From the NCBI GenBank assembly GCA_018267095.1, contig JAFDZC010000019.1, positions 124,001 through 188,000 on the forward strand: DNA of 64,000 nucleotides, read 5' to 3'. The notes below the pieces were generated by a model. It did no database searches and had not been told where the DNA came from. It saw only the letters and a list, made by a program, of their open reading frames with translations. Of the stretch, positions 62,200 through 64,000 are shown in pieces. The stretch comes from Bacteroidota bacterium (GTDB lineage Bacteria > Bacteroidota > Bacteroidia > Flavobacteriales > Flavobacteriaceae). The translations under genes were made by a program, and so were the position numbers. How positions within the stretch are numbered: the first letter of the stretch is position 1; each line of letters opens with the position of its first letter.

Positions 62200-62925
62200 A
62201 TGAAAAAATTTCTTTTATGCCTTGTTGCTACAGTCTTTTGTACCCCTATTATTTTTGCGCAAGCAAACAACCCATACAATCAATTTGGAGCTGATGTTAT
62301 TACAGCTGCCAAAGCTGTCTATCTTGATTATCAGAATGGTAAACTCAACAACATTGATCAAGAAACTTTAGACCTTTATATCAAAAAGTTCTTTCCTGCA
62401 CACGGTGAAATTTCAGTAGATAATTTCAATCAAATTTTAGCAAGCTTCAAAAATTCAGACAATTCCTCTATTATTAAAAGTTCTAAGTATTCGGATCAGG
62501 CCAAGGCGTTTTTACAAAAATCCCTAGAACACTACAGTATTACTCAATTGGTGGATGAAGTTCAAAAAAGTAAAATTAATGATCTGGAAAAAAGGGATGT
62601 TTTATGCATTTTGGCCATCAACTACAATTTAATATCTCCATATTTTGATCAGAGCGAAACTTCCCCGGGCAAAGGCTCTCTGGGACAAAACACCAATTCC
62701 GAGCCTGTGTTTTTGAACCGTTCTAACGGATTCAATGCCGTTGTTTGGGGCGGCATCGGTGCCGCTATCGGAAGTTCTTTTGGCCCAATCGGCACCGCTG
62801 TAGGCGGACTCATCGGACTTGTTGTTGGCGGATGGATGGATGAAAGAGCTATTCGACCATTGGTAATTACCTCTTCTGGCGGTGGCTCAGGCAGTGGCGG
62901 TGGCGGTTGGTCGCCACAACCTTAA
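62200..62925 (+). CDS. Secreted glycine-zipper protein of unknown function
   Basis: 241 residues. A signal peptide (MKKFLLCLVATVFCTPIIFAQ) is followed by a helical polar domain (about 25-150; YLDYQNGKLNNIDQETLDLY, AFLQKSLEHYSITQLVDEVQ). A hydrophobic glycine-zipper segment lies at about 185-212 (VWGGIGAAIGSSFGPIGTAV, GGLIGLVVGGWMDE), and a Gly/Ser tail ends it. Glycine zippers insert into or stack on membranes, and the N-terminal part resembles proteins annotated as bacteriocin-like in Bacteroidota. Function is not known. A terminator follows. Confidence 0.65.
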   Translation: MKKFLLCLVATVFCTPIIFAQANNPYNQFGADVITAAKAVYLDYQNGKLNNIDQETLDLYIKKFFPAHGEISVDNFNQILASFKNSDNSSIIKSSKYSDQAKAFLQKSLEHYSITQLVDEVQKSKINDLEKRDVLCILAINYNLISPYFDQSETSPGKGSLGQNTNSEPVFLNRSNGFNAVVWGGIGAAIGSSFGPIGTAVGGLIGLVVGGWMDERAIRPLVITSSGGGSGSGGGGWSPQP

Positions 62926-62935
62926 ACAATGAATC

Positions 62936-62968
62936 AACCACAGTGAGAAATTGCTTACTGTGGTTTTT
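62936..62968 (+). terminator. Terminator after the glycine-zipper gene
   Basis: AACCACAGT (62936-62944) pairs with ACTGTGGTT (62957-62965), followed by T residues. The next gene starts only 13 bp beyond. Confidence 0.82.
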
Positions 62969-62980
62969 ATATATTTATGT

Positions 62981-64000
62981 ATGCGAGGAAAAATATCTAT
63001 TCTGTGTTTTTGTTTTTTTATCATGGGTTCGTATGCGCAGCAAACTCTTCGCGGAAAAGTCATCGATGCAACCTCAGGAGAACCCTTGGCCTTTGCTAAT
63101 ATCATCTTCAACAACAATAGTTTACTATCGGTTAGTTGTGATATCAATGGTGCGTTTAGTTATTATTTGACTCAAGAAATAACTTCGCTTCGGTGCAGTT
63201 TTATTGGCTATCAAACCAAGACATTGGCTTTTAATGGAGTCCCGAAATCACCCTTAACCCTTAGCTTGATAGCTGATAGTCAAAACTTAAAAGAAGTTAC
63301 CGTTTATCCGGGAGAGAACCCCGCTTGGCGCATCATGAAAAAAGTCATTGAAAATAAAGACCGCAACAACCCTGAAAAATTACCATCTTTTTCGTATAAA
63401 TGTTATAATAAATTGGTTGCTGACTTCAAGCTCAATTCAAATGACTCTAAAGACAGCATCGGGTTCGAGCAATTCACGAAAGGGAAACAATTATTTATCA
63501 TGGAAAATGTTTCACGCCGAAAATTTATCAGTCCAGATTTAAGCGATGAAGAAGTTTTGGCCACGCGCGTATCGGGCTTCAAAAATCCGATGTTTGCTTC
63601 AGTAGCTACTGAAATGCAGCCGTTTTCATTTTATCAAGATAACATTAAACTCATTAATGTTCACTATTTAAATCCAATAAGTGCTGGAAGTTTAAATAAA
63701 TATAAGTTCAAAATTGAAGACACCTATCTGAGAGGAAAAGACACCGTGTTTATCATTTCGTATGAACCTAAAAAAAACAAGAATTTTGATGGTTTGAAGG
63801 GCTTGCTGTATGTGAACTCCAACAAATACGCCGTTCAGAACGTCATTGCAACTCCATATCATCGCGGCAAAATCAATTTAAAAATTCAACAACAATATCA
63901 ATTAATCAACGAAACTTATTGGTTTCCGGAACAATTGAATTATGTCTTGCAAATTGATGAATATCCTTCAAAAAAAGTTGGGATAATCCTTGAAGGGAAA
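62981..64000 (+). CDS. DUF5686/carboxypeptidase-regulatory-like outer-membrane protein, 3' end outside window
   Basis: The first 340 residues are visible and the frame is open at the edge. A signal peptide (ISILCFCFFIMGSYAQQ) precedes a CarboxypepD_reg-like domain (LRGKVIDATSGEPLAFANII to LKEVTVYPGENPAWRIMKKV). The next part (PSFSYKCYNKLVADFKL, SRRKFISPDLSDEEVLATRV, VFIISYEPKKNKNFDGLKG) matches the DUF5686 family, large Bacteroidota outer-membrane proteins of unknown function whose C-terminal half is a barrel. ATG at 62981 is chosen because it starts the signal peptide. Confidence 0.82.
   Translation, partial: MRGKISILCFCFFIMGSYAQQTLRGKVIDATSGEPLAFANIIFNNNSLLSVSCDINGAFSYYLTQEITSLRCSFIGYQTKTLAFNGVPKSPLTLSLIADSQNLKEVTVYPGENPAWRIMKKVIENKDRNNPEKLPSFSYKCYNKLVADFKLNSNDSKDSIGFEQFTKGKQLFIMENVSRRKFISPDLSDEEVLATRVSGFKNPMFASVATEMQPFSFYQDNIKLINVHYLNPISAGSLNKYKFKIEDTYLRGKDTVFIISYEPKKNKNFDGLKGLLYVNSNKYAVQNVIATPYHRGKINLKIQQQYQLINETYWFPEQLNYVLQIDEYPSKKVGIILEGK

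Overview
The window looks like a chromosomal segment of a flavobacterium (phylum Bacteroidota, close to Flavobacterium). The evidence is a set of secreted proteins ending in type IX secretion (T9SS) type A C-terminal domains, Bacteroidota-only families (DUF4296, DUF4271, DUF5686, DUF7619-like), TonB-dependent receptor architecture with an N-terminal carboxypeptidase-regulatory-like domain, promoters of the TTG/TAnnTTTG type, few Shine-Dalgarno sequences, and moderate GC with AT-rich spacers. No contig edge or origin is visible; the first and last genes run off the window.

Layout. 1-4052: a truncated HlyD/MacA-type adaptor gene diverges from a sigma54-type response regulator and its histidine kinase, with a 22-bp palindrome between them. 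4053-8571: housekeeping genes (ATL protein, LysE-like exporter, trmB, a glycosyltransferase) and a PhoR/PhoB-like pair. 8754-15150: a TonB-dependent receptor, a parallel beta-helix lipoprotein and two T9SS proteins. The receptor and the lipoprotein each carry an array of 7-bp boxes at an 11-bp period, ending exactly 22 bp before a TAnnTTTG-like element; this suggests direct control by the adjacent PhoB. 15185-22592: LuxE-like protein, tyrS, an SDR enzyme, DUF4296 lipoprotein, dihydroorotase, a Dpm1-like glycosyltransferase, DUF4271 protein, hemD. 22732-28956: a tripartite RND efflux operon ending in a strong terminator. 29.0-30.05 kb: a lone tyrosine recombinase with a probable poly-A frameshift near its start.

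30.1-40.9 kb: three large T9SS surface or secreted repeat proteins (a 71-residue tandem repeat protein and two RCC1/propeller proteins) lie downstream of, and on the same strand as, a TPR histidine kinase and a LytTR regulator. 40.9-46.7 kb is the accessory region. Two inverted 192-bp foldback repeats enclose three AT-rich genes (a P-loop ATPase of the Sll1717/FunZ type and two membrane proteins). Each gene is bounded by its own short inverted ends, and the genes are separated by related ~130-140-bp spacers, as in an integron cassette array without an integrase (CALIN-like). A tRNA-Ser(GGA) closes this region.

46.8-64 kb returns to ordinary genes: asparaginase, a PlsC-like acyltransferase, TatD, a retropepsin-like protease, two tandem T9SS adhesin-like paralogues, an MFS transporter, the 2-oxoglutarate dehydrogenase genes odhA/odhB with a duplicated odhB leader, a beta-barrel protein, a glycine-zipper protein and a truncated DUF5686 gene. 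All product names come from reading the sequence and from memory of the families; no database search was run.
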